Positions 29,859 through 38,865 of a stretch of DNA of 64,000 nt are shown piece after piece. The notes beneath the pieces were generated by a model, which saw only the letters and a program-made list of their open reading frames with translations, did no database searches and was not told the DNA's origin. Source of the DNA: Haloterrigena salifodinae (GTDB lineage: Archaea; Halobacteriota; Halobacteria; Halobacteriales; Natrialbaceae); contig NZ_RQWN01000004.1 of NCBI RefSeq assembly GCF_003977755.1, positions 1-64,000 of the forward strand, read 5' to 3'. How positions within the stretch are numbered: position 1 is the stretch's first letter; each line of letters begins with the position of its first letter. A program made the translations under genes and the position numbers.

Positions 29859-32618
29859 ATGACGTCTCGATCGCTGACGGAGGCCCTTCGGGAGACGCTC
29901 GCGCTCTTCGACGAGGCCGGGTCCCCGCGGACGACGACCGAACTGGCGGACGATCTCGGACTCGGTCGACGGAGCACGTACGAGCGACTGGAGCGACTCG
30001 TCGAACGGGACGAACTCGAGACCAAGCGCGTCGGGGCGAGCGCCCGGGTGTGGTGGCGGCCCCCGTCGGCGAGAACCGATCGACCGCTCGGGTCCGGAGA
30101 CTGGCCGGTCGAAGCCGAGTCCCTGCTCGCCGCCGCCCTCGACAGGACTGACATCGGTGTGTTCATCCTCGATGAGTCGTTCAACGTCGCGTGGCTCAAC
30201 GAGACGGCCGAGCGGTACTTCGATCTCGACCGGGAGCGCGTCCTCGGGCGGAACAAACGCCGACTCGTCGAGACCGACATCGCGCCGGCGGTCGACGACG
30301 CGACCGCGTTCGTCGACACTGTTCTGGCGACCTACGACGACAACACGTACGCCGAACGATTCGAGTGTCGCGTGACGGCGGCGGAGGAGCGCGAACCGCG
30401 CTGGCTCGAGCACCGCAGCGAGCCGATCGAGACCGGGGCGTACGCGGGCGGACGGATCGAACTCTACCACGACGTCACCGATCGGAAGCAGCGCGCGTCG
30501 CGCGAACGGAAACTCGAACAGTACGAACGGCTCGTCGAGACCGTCCCCGACGGCGTCTACGCGGTCGACGAGGATGCCCGGTTCGTCGCGGTCAACGACG
30601 GCTTCTGTGAACTGACGGGATACGACCGGGACGAACTCCTCGGGGCACATGCGACGACCGTCCACGACGCCGAGATCACGACGCGGGCCGAGTCGCTGGC
30701 CGAGGAAATCGCGACAGGCGAACGAGGTTCCGCGACCATCGAGCTCGATCTACAGACCGACGACGGAGCGACCGTTCCGTGTGAGAGCAGGCTGGCCCCG
30801 TTCCCGCTGGGCGAAACCGACGGCCGCTGCGGTGTGGTTCGCGACGTCTCCGATCGCATTGAACGGGAACGGACGCTCAGACGACGGATCCGGCAACAGG
30901 AAGTCGTTGCGGACCTCGGTCAGCGGGCACTCGAGAGCCGAGATCTGGACGAACTGCTGGCCGACGCAGCCGACCTGCTCACCACGACGCTCGAGACGGA
31001 CTACTCCAAGGCGCTCGTTCTCGATCGGACCGCCGACGAACTCCAGTTGCGACAGGGCTCCGGCTGGGATCCGAACGTCGTCGGAACGACGACCGTCTCG
31101 GCCGTCGAAGACGGGTCACAGGCCGCCTATACGCTGGCGTCTGGGGGTCCTGTCCTGGTAGACGACCTCGACTCGGAGTCGCGCTTCAGCGGGCCCGACC
31201 TGTTGACCGACCACGACGTCACGAGCGGTATCAGCGTCATTATCGGTTCCAATGAGGATCCCTGGGGGGTCCTCGGAGTCCACGACACCGATCACCGGGC
31301 GTTCTCGGAACACGACGTCGCCTTCGTTCAGTCGGTCGCGAACGTACTCGCGACCGCCATCGACCGGCACGATCGCGAGCGGGAACTGAAGCGCCAGCAC
31401 GAACAACTCGCCGCGCTCGACGCCCTCAACGACGTCGTCCGCGACATCACCGATGAGGCCATCGACCGGTCGACGCGCGAGGAGATCGAGCAGAGCGTCT
31501 GCGAGCACCTCGCCGCGACGGACTCGTATCTGTTCGCGTGGATCGGCGACGTCGACGCCGCCGATCAGACGGTGAACGTTCGAACCGAGGCCGGCGGCGT
31601 GGCGGAGTACCTCGAGGGGATCGCCATCTCCATCGATCCGGACGACGAGCGAAGCGGCGGACCCACGGGTAGGGCCGTCCGGGAGCGCGAGATCCAGACA
31701 ATGCGGGACATCCGCGACGATTCCAGGTACGACCCCTGGCGGACCCGCCTCGAGGAGTACGGAGTCCGGTCGTCGGCCGCGATCCCGATCGTCCACGAAG
31801 AGACCATCTACGGCGTGTTGAACGTCTATGCCGATCGGGCGAAGGCGTTCGAGGGCCGAGAGCGCGCCGTGCTCGGCCAACTGGGGGATGTGATCGGTCA
31901 CGCCATCGCCGCGACAGAGCGCAAGCGCGCCCTGATGAGCGACGATGTCGTCGAACTCGACTTCCTCATTAGAGATCTGTTAGACAAACTTGACCTCGAC
32001 GTTCCGTCGGCCGGACGGATCACGCTCGACCACACGGTCCCGATCGAGGACGACGAGTTCCTCGTTTACGGGAGCGCGACCTCGGACGCGATCGACGGCC
32101 TGGAGGCGCTCGTCGAAACGCTTCCCCACTGGAAAGCTGTCACGTACCGAGGTGGCGACGCAGCGACGCGGTTCGAACTCCGACTCTCCGAACCCCCGGT
32201 GCTGTCGACGGTCGCTTCGCTCGGCGGGTCGGTCGAGAGCGCCGTCATCGAAGACGGAGATTATCGCATGACGATCCACGTGGCGTCGGGTGCGGAGGTC
32301 CGACAGGTTGTCAACGTCGTGCAGGACGCCTACCCCACGGCGGAACTACTGAAACACCGTCAGCTCGAACAACGGCGGGACACGACCGACCGCGGTCGCC
32401 ACGCGCTGACGGCGGTCCTCACTGATCGCCAGCGATCGGCTCTCGAGGCGGCGTACCACGCGGGCTACTACGAGTGGCCGCGCGACGCGTCCGGCGAGGA
32501 GGTCGCCGAATCGCTGGAAATCGCACCGCCGACGTTCAATCAGCACCTTCGGAAGGCGCAGCGAAAGGTGTTCGACTCGCTGTTGTCGAGGTCCGGACGG
32601 AACCGATCGACGGAATAG
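29859..32618 (+). CDS. Multidomain PAS/GAF sensor-regulator with N- and C-terminal HTH
   Basis: This 919-residue soluble protein is of the bacterio-opsin-activator type. Order: N-terminal winged helix (about 8-68, TTTELADDLGLGRRSTYERL), PAS 1 (about 90-200, DIGVFILDESFNVAWLNETA), PAS 2 (about 225-335, DGVYAVDEDARFVAVNDGF), GAF 1 (about 350-495), GAF 2 (about 520-675), a Bat-type connecting domain, and HTH-10 (about 855-910, LTDRQRSALEAAYHAGYYEW). A DNA-binding domain at each end is unusual. It senses ligands or redox via PAS/GAF; no cofactor is identifiable. It is monocistronic, with the TrmB/HTH-like genes nearby. Length and domains are complete. Confidence 0.85.
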   Translation: MTSRSLTEALRETLALFDEAGSPRTTTELADDLGLGRRSTYERLERLVERDELETKRVGASARVWWRPPSARTDRPLGSGDWPVEAESLLAAALDRTDIGVFILDESFNVAWLNETAERYFDLDRERVLGRNKRRLVETDIAPAVDDATAFVDTVLATYDDNTYAERFECRVTAAEEREPRWLEHRSEPIETGAYAGGRIELYHDVTDRKQRASRERKLEQYERLVETVPDGVYAVDEDARFVAVNDGFCELTGYDRDELLGAHATTVHDAEITTRAESLAEEIATGERGSATIELDLQTDDGATVPCESRLAPFPLGETDGRCGVVRDVSDRIERERTLRRRIRQQEVVADLGQRALESRDLDELLADAADLLTTTLETDYSKALVLDRTADELQLRQGSGWDPNVVGTTTVSAVEDGSQAAYTLASGGPVLVDDLDSESRFSGPDLLTDHDVTSGISVIIGSNEDPWGVLGVHDTDHRAFSEHDVAFVQSVANVLATAIDRHDRERELKRQHEQLAALDALNDVVRDITDEAIDRSTREEIEQSVCEHLAATDSYLFAWIGDVDAADQTVNVRTEAGGVAEYLEGIAISIDPDDERSGGPTGRAVREREIQTMRDIRDDSRYDPWRTRLEEYGVRSSAAIPIVHEETIYGVLNVYADRAKAFEGRERAVLGQLGDVIGHAIAATERKRALMSDDVVELDFLIRDLLDKLDLDVPSAGRITLDHTVPIEDDEFLVYGSATSDAIDGLEALVETLPHWKAVTYRGGDAATRFELRLSEPPVLSTVASLGGSVESAVIEDGDYRMTIHVASGAEVRQVVNVVQDAYPTAELLKHRQLEQRRDTTDRGRHALTAVLTDRQRSALEAAYHAGYYEWPRDASGEEVAESLEIAPPTFNQHLRKAQRKVFDSLLSRSGRNRSTE

Positions 32619-32738
32619 CCGTCGGACCCGTGTCGCCGCTTCGTCGACGTCGTCTTGGCGCCGCCGGGCGGTCGTCGCCCTCGTTCTCGGACCGCGGCCG
32701 TGACGACCCCGTCGCCCATGCCGCTGACGCGCGCGGCG

Positions 32739-33101
32739 TCACGCCCGGCGGGTGCGAGCGCTACCGCCGTCGCGGCGGTAGACTCCGACGGCGGTTAGCA
32801 AGCCGACGACCGTGCCGCCGACGACGGTCAGTGTGGTCCCGACCGGAAGGAGCGACCCGGTGACGATCGCGACGAGAACGGCAATCGCGAAGGCGTCGAA
32901 CGCGGACGCGATCCGCCGCCGTTCCGGCGCACCGTCGGCGAACCTCCAAGCTACGACGCCACCGGTGACTGCGCCGGCGACCAGCCCTGCCGGGATACCG
33001 ACCAGCAGCGAGAACTCGATCCGCGACTGGAGGAGGTCCGTTACTGCGACGGTGACGATCAGGAAGGTCGCGAGACAGGCGGCGACGAGACGACCAATCA
33101 T
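32739..33101 (-). CDS. Small four-helix membrane protein
   Basis: This 120-residue membrane protein has four hydrophobic segments (about 3-24, 32-55, 68-88 and 90-110) separated by short charged loops (RFADGAPERRR), ending with a positively charged tail (YRRDGGSARTRRA). I do not recognise the family, though similar tetraspan proteins are frequent in haloarchaea. The ATG 33101 was chosen since the upstream in-frame sequence is antisense to the DUF2270 promoter and is not protein-like. It is divergent from the DUF2270 gene. No function is proposed. Confidence 0.65.
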   Translation of the reverse strand: MIGRLVAACLATFLIVTVAVTDLLQSRIEFSLLVGIPAGLVAGAVTGGVVAWRFADGAPERRRIASAFDAFAIAVLVAIVTGSLLPVGTTLTVVGGTVVGLLTAVGVYRRDGGSARTRRA

Positions 33102-33275
33102 TCCGAAACTCACGTGAATCACTGCGACAGACGTGTCGCTACGAGATATACTCGAGTCCTCGTTCTTCCCGGCTGAGAGCCGGTGTCCGCGCGAGCAGAA
33201 TTCGGATTTGACCCGAACGACCGCGCGGCGGAATTCGCCTCGCTTTTCGTCGTCGCTCGAGAACGATCGACAACG

Positions 33276-33980
33276 ATGGACAGAGAGTCGACGAAAGACG
33301 TCGATCCGAACGACGCAGAACACCGCGAGGTCGGCGCGGGCCTCCTGGACGAAGACATGGGACCGAGTTCGGCCATGGCCCACCTCTACCGCGGCGAAAT
33401 CCACCGGATGAAGTTCTGGCGGGAACGGCTCGACCAGACGACCTACTGGGCGATCGTCGTGATGAGCGCGATCCTGACGTGGTCGTTCACGAGTCGGAAC
33501 AATCCCCACTACGTCGTGTTGCTGGGTGCGGCAGCGGTGACCGCGTTCCTGGTCATCGAGGCCCGTCGCTACCGCGGGTACGACATCTGGCGCGGGCGCG
33601 TCCGAACGCTCCAGAAGAACGTCTTCGCGTACGGCCTCGACCCCTCTGCCGGTCTCGAAGACCCGTTATGGCGCGAGAAATTGAGCCAGGACTACCGTCG
33701 GCCCACGATCAAGATCTCCACCGAAGAGGCGATCGCCCATCGCCTGCAGCGGATCTACCTGCTCCTGTATACGATAATCCTGGGCGCGTGGGTCATCCGC
33801 GTCACGGCGTTCGCCGGCCTTTCGTGGCCCGAAAGCGCCGCCATCGGTGGGATTCCCGGTCTCCTCGTCTCCGCGACGGTCGCCGCGTGCTACCTCCTCG
33901 CGGTGTTCGTCACGGTTCGACCGCGAACATGGAAGGCCGAGGACGAACTCCACGAGGCAGATATCGGCCGCCATCGCTGA
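33276..33980 (+). CDS. DUF2270 membrane protein
   Basis: This is a 234-residue protein with an acidic N-terminus (about 1-45), then HLYRGEIHRMKFWRERLDQTTYWAIVVMS, where the conserved HLYRGE-EM/RM pattern identifies DUF2270. Two transmembrane helices follow (about 55-95). A cytoplasmic segment with RRYRGYDIWRGRVRTLQKN precedes a second helical pair (about 180-220). The family is found in haloarchaea and cyanobacteria and has no established activity. It is followed after 192 bases by a UspA gene. Confidence 0.82.
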   Translation: MDRESTKDVDPNDAEHREVGAGLLDEDMGPSSAMAHLYRGEIHRMKFWRERLDQTTYWAIVVMSAILTWSFTSRNNPHYVVLLGAAAVTAFLVIEARRYRGYDIWRGRVRTLQKNVFAYGLDPSAGLEDPLWREKLSQDYRRPTIKISTEEAIAHRLQRIYLLLYTIILGAWVIRVTAFAGLSWPESAAIGGIPGLLVSATVAACYLLAVFVTVRPRTWKAEDELHEADIGRHR

Positions 33981-34089
33981 GATCGCGTCGCCAACAACCG
34001 AGCGGGATCCGGAGTACATCCCTTCCCCAGCGCCCCCGCTTTCGAGGCATCCCACCCGTTTATCCCTGTTTCCGACGTATCGGATACGC

Positions 34090-34176
34090 ATGGAACTCCG
34101 CGTAGCCGACGTCCGACCACCACGGGCGAGACTCGGATCCGGCCCTCGAAACGCGACGGGAGGTGTCCGACCGTGA
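34090..34176 (+). CDS. Possible 28-codon leader ORF coupled to UspA
   Basis: ATG 34090 opens a short frame (MELRVADVRPPRARLGSG) that ends at TGA 34174-34176, overlapping the GTG start of UspA by two bases (GTGA). TTTATCC (34059) is a TATA candidate about 30 bases upstream of the ATG. It could be a leader peptide that couples translation, or a non-coding leader. No relative is recognised. Confidence 0.3.
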   Translation: MELRVADVRPPRARLGSGPRNATGGVRP

Positions 34177-35081
34177 CCGATTCCGGGACGTCCGCGACGT
34201 TCGATCGCCTCCTCTTTCCCACCGACGGCAGTCAGGGGGCGGCCGCCGCGCTCGAGCACGTCCTCGATATCGCCGCCGAACACGGGTCGACGGTGCACGT
34301 TCTCAACGTCATGGATATGGTGCTGTATAGTCCGTTTCAGATGGAGGGCGCCGTGGTCGACGCCCTCGAGCGGGAGGGCGAGCGGATCGTGCGCGACGCC
34401 GCGGACCGCGCGACAGACCGCGGAATCGACGCGATTACCGAGGTTCGGAGGGGGGAGCCGTATCGGGAGATCATCGACTACGCGGCGGACCACGATATCG
34501 ACCTCACCGTCGTGCCGACCCACGGGCGTCGAGGACTCGAGCGGTTCCTGCTCGGCAGCACGACCGAGCGCGTCGTCAGACGCGCCGATGGCCCCGTGCT
34601 GACGATTCGGCCGGACGCCGCGGCCGAATTGGCGTACCCGTACCGACGGGTGCTGGCCCCGACCGACGGGAGCGACTGTGCGCGAGACGCACTCGAGGTG
34701 GGCGTCGACGTCGCGAGCGCGACCGGTGCGGCGCTTCACCTCCTCACGGTCGTCGACGTCGTCAGCGTCGGCGTCGACGTCCGATCCGAACTCAAGACGG
34801 CGATGCTCGAGGAGGTCGCGGACGAAATCCTCGACGAGGCCTCGTCGGTCGCGGAAACTAACGGCGTCGAACCGGCCGCCGAAACGGTCGCGTACGGGCC
34901 GTCGGTGGCCGAGGCGATCCGCTCGTACGTCGAGGAACAGGATATCGACCTCGTCGTGGTCGGGACCCACGGCCGAACCGGCTTCGACCGGTACGTACTG
35001 GGGAGCGTCACCGAGTCCCTCGTTCGAACCGCGCCGGTCCCCGTCCTGACGGTTCGCGAATCGGCAGCCGAGGGATCGTAG
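34173..35081 (+). CDS. Tandem universal stress protein (two UspA domains)
   Basis: This 302-residue protein has two UspA domains. Domain 1 (about 8-150) has RLLFPTDGSQGAAAALEH and ends PTHGRRGLERFLLGS, where a proline replaces the first glycine of the ATP motif. Domain 2 (about 155-295) has RVLAPTDGSDCARDALE and ends GTHGRTGFDRYVLGS, with the motif intact. The GTG start is supported by a strong GGGAGGTG (34158-34165) 8 bases upstream, which is unusual in a mostly leaderless genome. It is convergent with the Na/Pi-like gene, 11 bases between stops. It probably binds ATP in the C-terminal domain only. Confidence 0.87.
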   Translation: MTDSGTSATFDRLLFPTDGSQGAAAALEHVLDIAAEHGSTVHVLNVMDMVLYSPFQMEGAVVDALEREGERIVRDAADRATDRGIDAITEVRRGEPYREIIDYAADHDIDLTVVPTHGRRGLERFLLGSTTERVVRRADGPVLTIRPDAAAELAYPYRRVLAPTDGSDCARDALEVGVDVASATGAALHLLTVVDVVSVGVDVRSELKTAMLEEVADEILDEASSVAETNGVEPAAETVAYGPSVAEAIRSYVEEQDIDLVVVGTHGRTGFDRYVLGSVTESLVRTAPVPVLTVRESAAEGS

Positions 35082-35092
35082 TCGCGTTCGTC

Positions 35093-36166
35093 TCAACCGG
35101 GACCGACCGCCAGCGCGAATGGAACGGCGACGATCACCGCGACGAACGCCGCAAACGCACGGTCGCTTTCGAGGATGACGTCCTGAACCGTCTCGAGAAA
35201 CGCGTAGTAGGCGTCGTAGACCGAGAGCGCAGCGATCGTACTGACGGCCGCCGCGCCGAAGAGGAGCAGGACGATTGCGATCCCCGCACCGGACTCGAGG
35301 ACGATGGCGACCAGCAGAGTATCGGTGAGCGTCCCGAGGCTGGCTCCCATGACGTACGGGACGATCTCGTCTCGCCGGATGTACCCCCGATTGTAGATGG
35401 GGACGATCACGCCCATCGAGAACGCCACGCTCGTCGTTACGGCGGTGACGGCGAATCCGAGACCGAGCGACAGCCAGCGGCGCTGGAGGAATCGGAACAC
35501 GTGCTCTCTGAGCCAATCGACGGAGATGTGGTTCAACAGGGAGTCTAACAGGTGAAAACTCCCGCCGAGAACGATCATCGCCACCAGAGCGCTGGGGGCC
35601 GCGCCCAACTGGTCGATCGTCGCGGTCGTGAACGGTTCGAAAAGACTGACGCCGCTCGCGCGACCGTCGACGGACACGTCGCGTGCCCACTCGCTCCGCT
35701 CGCTCATCCGGATCACAGCCGTACCGATCACTGTCGCCGGGCCGTAGATCGTCGCACTGACGAGGAACGACAACGTCCCGAGCCGCATCGCTTCGGGGAG
35801 CGAATACGACGGCGCGCGGAGGAACTCCAGCGCGCCGATCAACAGGACGATCCCCGCAGCGCCGAGGCGCGATCCCGAGACGAGCAGAAACAGCTCGAGG
35901 ACGCCGATCAGCTCGGCCGAGAACAGCGAGAGCGCGATCGCTGCGACGATCGATCCGTTCAACATCACGTACGCGGAGAGCCAGCTGGTTCCGACGTACG
36001 AGAGCGGGCCCGTTTGCCGGGTTAGGATCGGCCGGACGACCGACGAGAGCGTCTGCAGCGACGCGCTCAACAACTGGATGGCGAAGAAAAACGAGACCAC
36101 CGCGACGCAAATCAGAACCGCGAAGCGAACCGATCGAAACGATACTCGACTCGAACTTCGCTCCAT
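35093..36166 (-). CDS. Na/Pi-cotransporter-like membrane protein
   Basis: This is a 357-residue protein with about nine transmembrane segments. It has two similar halves. The second half has GASLGTLTDTLLVAIVLES, comparable to the GANIGTT-type motif in Na/Pi cotransporters (NptA type), and a preceding TAVTTSVAFSMGVIVPIYNR. No PhoU-like tail is present. The classical QSSSAT motif is not obvious, so the substrate is uncertain. The ATG 36166 was chosen since it precedes the first helix (RFAVLICVAVVSFFFAIQLL). It is divergent from the CPA1 antiporter gene. Confidence 0.65.
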   Translation of the reverse strand: MERSSSRVSFRSVRFAVLICVAVVSFFFAIQLLSASLQTLSSVVRPILTRQTGPLSYVGTSWLSAYVMLNGSIVAAIALSLFSAELIGVLELFLLVSGSRLGAAGIVLLIGALEFLRAPSYSLPEAMRLGTLSFLVSATIYGPATVIGTAVIRMSERSEWARDVSVDGRASGVSLFEPFTTATIDQLGAAPSALVAMIVLGGSFHLLDSLLNHISVDWLREHVFRFLQRRWLSLGLGFAVTAVTTSVAFSMGVIVPIYNRGYIRRDEIVPYVMGASLGTLTDTLLVAIVLESGAGIAIVLLLFGAAAVSTIAALSVYDAYYAFLETVQDVILESDRAFAAFVAVIVAVPFALAVGPG

Positions 36167-36347
36167 CGGAACACGATACGAGGGATGGAGGTAAAACAAT
36201 GTGTGCCCGCGACGACAGTTCGTCGTACAGCATGGGCAACCGAGGTGCGACCGTGATACGAGGGACGGAACCGAGCCACGGAGACAGCGACGCGACTCGT
36301 TCCGCGCCGCGTCAGATAGTACCGGTTCGTTTTTCGAGCGCAAGGTT

Positions 36348-37607
36348 ATGACCGCCGTTCTCGAGATCCTCGTTCGAGTGTGTGGCCTACTCGCGCTCGC
36401 GCTGGGAATTAGGATCGTCGTCGACGCGTGGCTCGAGGTACCGTACTCGGTGCTCCTCATTCTGGTTGGGATGGTGATCTCGCTGCTGCGTGTCGACGTT
36501 GGAATTCAGCTCTCGAGCGACGTCATCATGGGCCTCGTTCTACCGACGATTCTGTTCAACGGGGTCGTCGAACTGGATCGAACGGTGCTGCGCGAGAACC
36601 TGACCGTCCCGCTCGTGCTGGTCGGTCTCGGCATCCCGCTGGCGGTCGTGTTGCTCGGATCGATCATCGACGTCGCGTTCGAGTTGTCGATCGGGGTTTC
36701 GCTGTTGCTCGCCGCGATCCTCGTCCCGACCGATCCTGTCGCCATCATCTCGCTGTTCGAGGAATTGGACGCACCCGAACGGTTGATCGTAGTCATCGAC
36801 AGCGAGAGCCTGTTCAATGACGGCGTCGCGATCGTTCTCGTCAACCTACTACTCGCGCTCGTCGCCGGGCAGTCGGGGCCGATGTCGGGGTTCGAGATCG
36901 TCGAGATCGTCGTCGAGGATCTCCTCGTCGTCGGTCTGGGCGGCTTTCTAATCGGGGGCATCCTCGGATACGGGGCCACGCAGTTCGTCCACCGACTCCC
37001 CGAGCGGATGGCGATCCTGCTGGTCACGGTCCTGCTCGCGTATGGCAGCTACGTCCTCGCCGAGAGCGTCGGCGCGAGCGGCATCCTCGCGACGGTCGGC
37101 GCCGGAGCGTTCGTGGACCTAGCTATCGAGGACGGGATCGGCCGCGACGCGCTCGAATTCGTCCGCGATATCTGGGAGGGCGGGGCGTTCCTGCTGTCGA
37201 CGGTCGTCTACGTGCTCATCGGGACACAGGTTCCGATCGCCAGCCTCGCCCGGTATCTGCCGGCTGCGCTTTTCGTCGCCGCTCTCGTCTTGCTCGTCCG
37301 GGCAGTGGTCGTCTACGTCCTCGTGGGCGCGGTCAACGAAACCGTCTCGAGCCCGCTTCCCCGCAGCTACCAGCACGTCCTCGTCTGGGGCGGGTTGCAC
37401 ACCGTCGTCCCGATCGCGCTGGCGCTCGGGCTCCCGCTGTGGGTCCCCCACCGCGAGTTCATCCAGGCTGTGGTCTTCGGCGTCGCCATCCTCGGTGCGC
37501 TCGTCCAGGGAACGTTGCTCCCGTTCATCCTCCGTGCCACCGGCGTCCGAAATCGGGCAGCGGGAGTGATCCAACCGGGGCCGCGTCGCGACGGGGAGCG
37601 GCCGTAG
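36348..37607 (+). CDS. CPA1 family Na+/H+ antiporter
   Basis: This 419-residue membrane protein has about 12 helices. Signature regions of CPA1 (NhaP-type) exchangers are present: LPTILFNGVVELDR, ILVPTDPVAIISLFEEL, and ESLFNDGVAIVLVNLLL, with the Asp of FND and the acidic residue of PTDP at the ion-binding site. A late helix pair includes QHVLVWGGLHTVVPIALALG, the conserved WGGLRG region (here GGLHT). The antiporter would exchange Na+ (or K+) for H+, aiding salt and pH balance. The ATG 36348 directly precedes the first helix. It starts the ion-homeostasis block. Confidence 0.87.
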   Translation: MTAVLEILVRVCGLLALALGIRIVVDAWLEVPYSVLLILVGMVISLLRVDVGIQLSSDVIMGLVLPTILFNGVVELDRTVLRENLTVPLVLVGLGIPLAVVLLGSIIDVAFELSIGVSLLLAAILVPTDPVAIISLFEELDAPERLIVVIDSESLFNDGVAIVLVNLLLALVAGQSGPMSGFEIVEIVVEDLLVVGLGGFLIGGILGYGATQFVHRLPERMAILLVTVLLAYGSYVLAESVGASGILATVGAGAFVDLAIEDGIGRDALEFVRDIWEGGAFLLSTVVYVLIGTQVPIASLARYLPAALFVAALVLLVRAVVVYVLVGAVNETVSSPLPRSYQHVLVWGGLHTVVPIALALGLPLWVPHREFIQAVVFGVAILGALVQGTLLPFILRATGVRNRAAGVIQPGPRRDGERP

Positions 37608-37674
37608 CGACGCCCGGTGAGTGTGTGCTGCCAACGGCCACCGCCCCTTCTCTCGGCACCGATCGTCACGGCCG

Positions 37675-38739
37675 CTACTCGGCCGGGAGATCGGTCCCCT
37701 CGAGCGGGTCCTCGAAGGCGCCGACCAGCGCCTCGAGGGCGTCCGTCGCCGTCACCAGCCCGACGACCTCGCCGTCGGCTTCGACGAGCGCGAGTTCCTG
37801 GTGGGCCGCCTGGAGTTCGTCGATCGCGTCGCTGACGTGCATGTCGATGGGAAGCGTCACCGGCGGCGTCGCGATCTCTTCGAACGTGACGTCCCCGCTC
37901 CGCAGGTCGTCGATTCGGTCGACGACCGTCGGAGCGTAGACGATCCCGACGAACGCCTCGGGCGTCTCGTCGATCAGCGGAAACCGGGTGTGGGGACTCA
38001 AGCCGATCCGGTCGAGGTTCTCCTCGACCGATGCGCTCGTCGAGAGAAACGTGACGTCCTCGATGGCGGTCATATCGTCCTCGACCGGCCGCTCGCCGAC
38101 TGTGAACGCGTTGATGATCTCCTCCCGACGGTCGTCGGGAACGTCGCCCCGCTCGAGGATCGACGTGAGTCGATTCCGGAGTTCGGCGCGGGTCTCGATG
38201 ATCTCTGTTTCGGTCTCGAGCCACGCGCCGGTCATCTCGATGTCGAACCGGCGCAGCGTCCACTTCGCGACGGCGTCTCCCAGCCAGATCACGGGCGAGA
38301 GCAGCCACGCGAACCAGTACAGCGGCGTGGCCCCGTACCTGGCGACGAACTTCGTCCGCTCGACACCGAGGTAGGTCGGCGTCTGTTCGCCGTGGGTGAG
38401 ATGGAGGAGGTTGATGATGACGAACGCGAGGACGGCGCCCGCGCTCGCGGATGCGAGCGCGGTGTTCTCGAAGATCGGACTGATGATCGTTGCGAGCGCC
38501 GGTTCCGCGACGATTCCGACGGCGATACTGGTGGCGCTGATCCCCACCTGACAGCTGGTCAGGTAAATCTCGAGGTCATCGGTCATCTCCCAGGCTCGCC
38601 GCAGTCCCGGCTCGTCGAACGCCGACTCAGGATACTGTCGGACCCGGGTGAGCGCGAACTCGATCGCGACGAAAAAGGCGTTCGCCAGGATGAGCCCGAT
38701 TCCGGCGAGTAACCGGAGTCCGATTTCGAAGGGATCCAT
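37675..38739 (-). CDS. CNNM/CorC-type (hemolysin family) membrane protein with CBS pair
   Basis: This 354-residue protein has a DUF21/CNNM transmembrane domain (about 5-160, NAFFVAIEFALTRVRQ then YLTSCQVGISATSIAVGI). A CBS pair (about 210-335) follows with MTAIEDVTFLSTSASVEEN and ATPPVTLPIDMHVSDAIDEL. The C-terminal CorC/HlyC domain usual in bacteria is absent, so it is the short form. CNNM proteins are linked to Mg2+ or Na+/Mg2+ transport. It is convergent with the antiporter and divergent from the P-type ATPase. Confidence 0.85.
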   Translation of the reverse strand: MDPFEIGLRLLAGIGLILANAFFVAIEFALTRVRQYPESAFDEPGLRRAWEMTDDLEIYLTSCQVGISATSIAVGIVAEPALATIISPIFENTALASASAGAVLAFVIINLLHLTHGEQTPTYLGVERTKFVARYGATPLYWFAWLLSPVIWLGDAVAKWTLRRFDIEMTGAWLETETEIIETRAELRNRLTSILERGDVPDDRREEIINAFTVGERPVEDDMTAIEDVTFLSTSASVEENLDRIGLSPHTRFPLIDETPEAFVGIVYAPTVVDRIDDLRSGDVTFEEIATPPVTLPIDMHVSDAIDELQAAHQELALVEADGEVVGLVTATDALEALVGAFEDPLEGTDLPAE

Positions 38740-38865
38740 TCGACCGACGATTCGGCGGCGCGTGCTATAAAGACGTGACTGCGTTCCGACGGGATGGAAA
38801 CGCCCGTCACCGACGCCGACCGCGGCTATCGTCTGATCCGGTGGCTCGATTCGGCGCGTACCTCT

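Noticed and set aside
33666-36239. Long minus-strand frame of 857 codons
   Set aside because: It is antisense to the DUF2270 and UspA genes and out of frame with the Na/Pi-like gene; its Arg/Pro/Asp-rich composition is typical of shadow frames.
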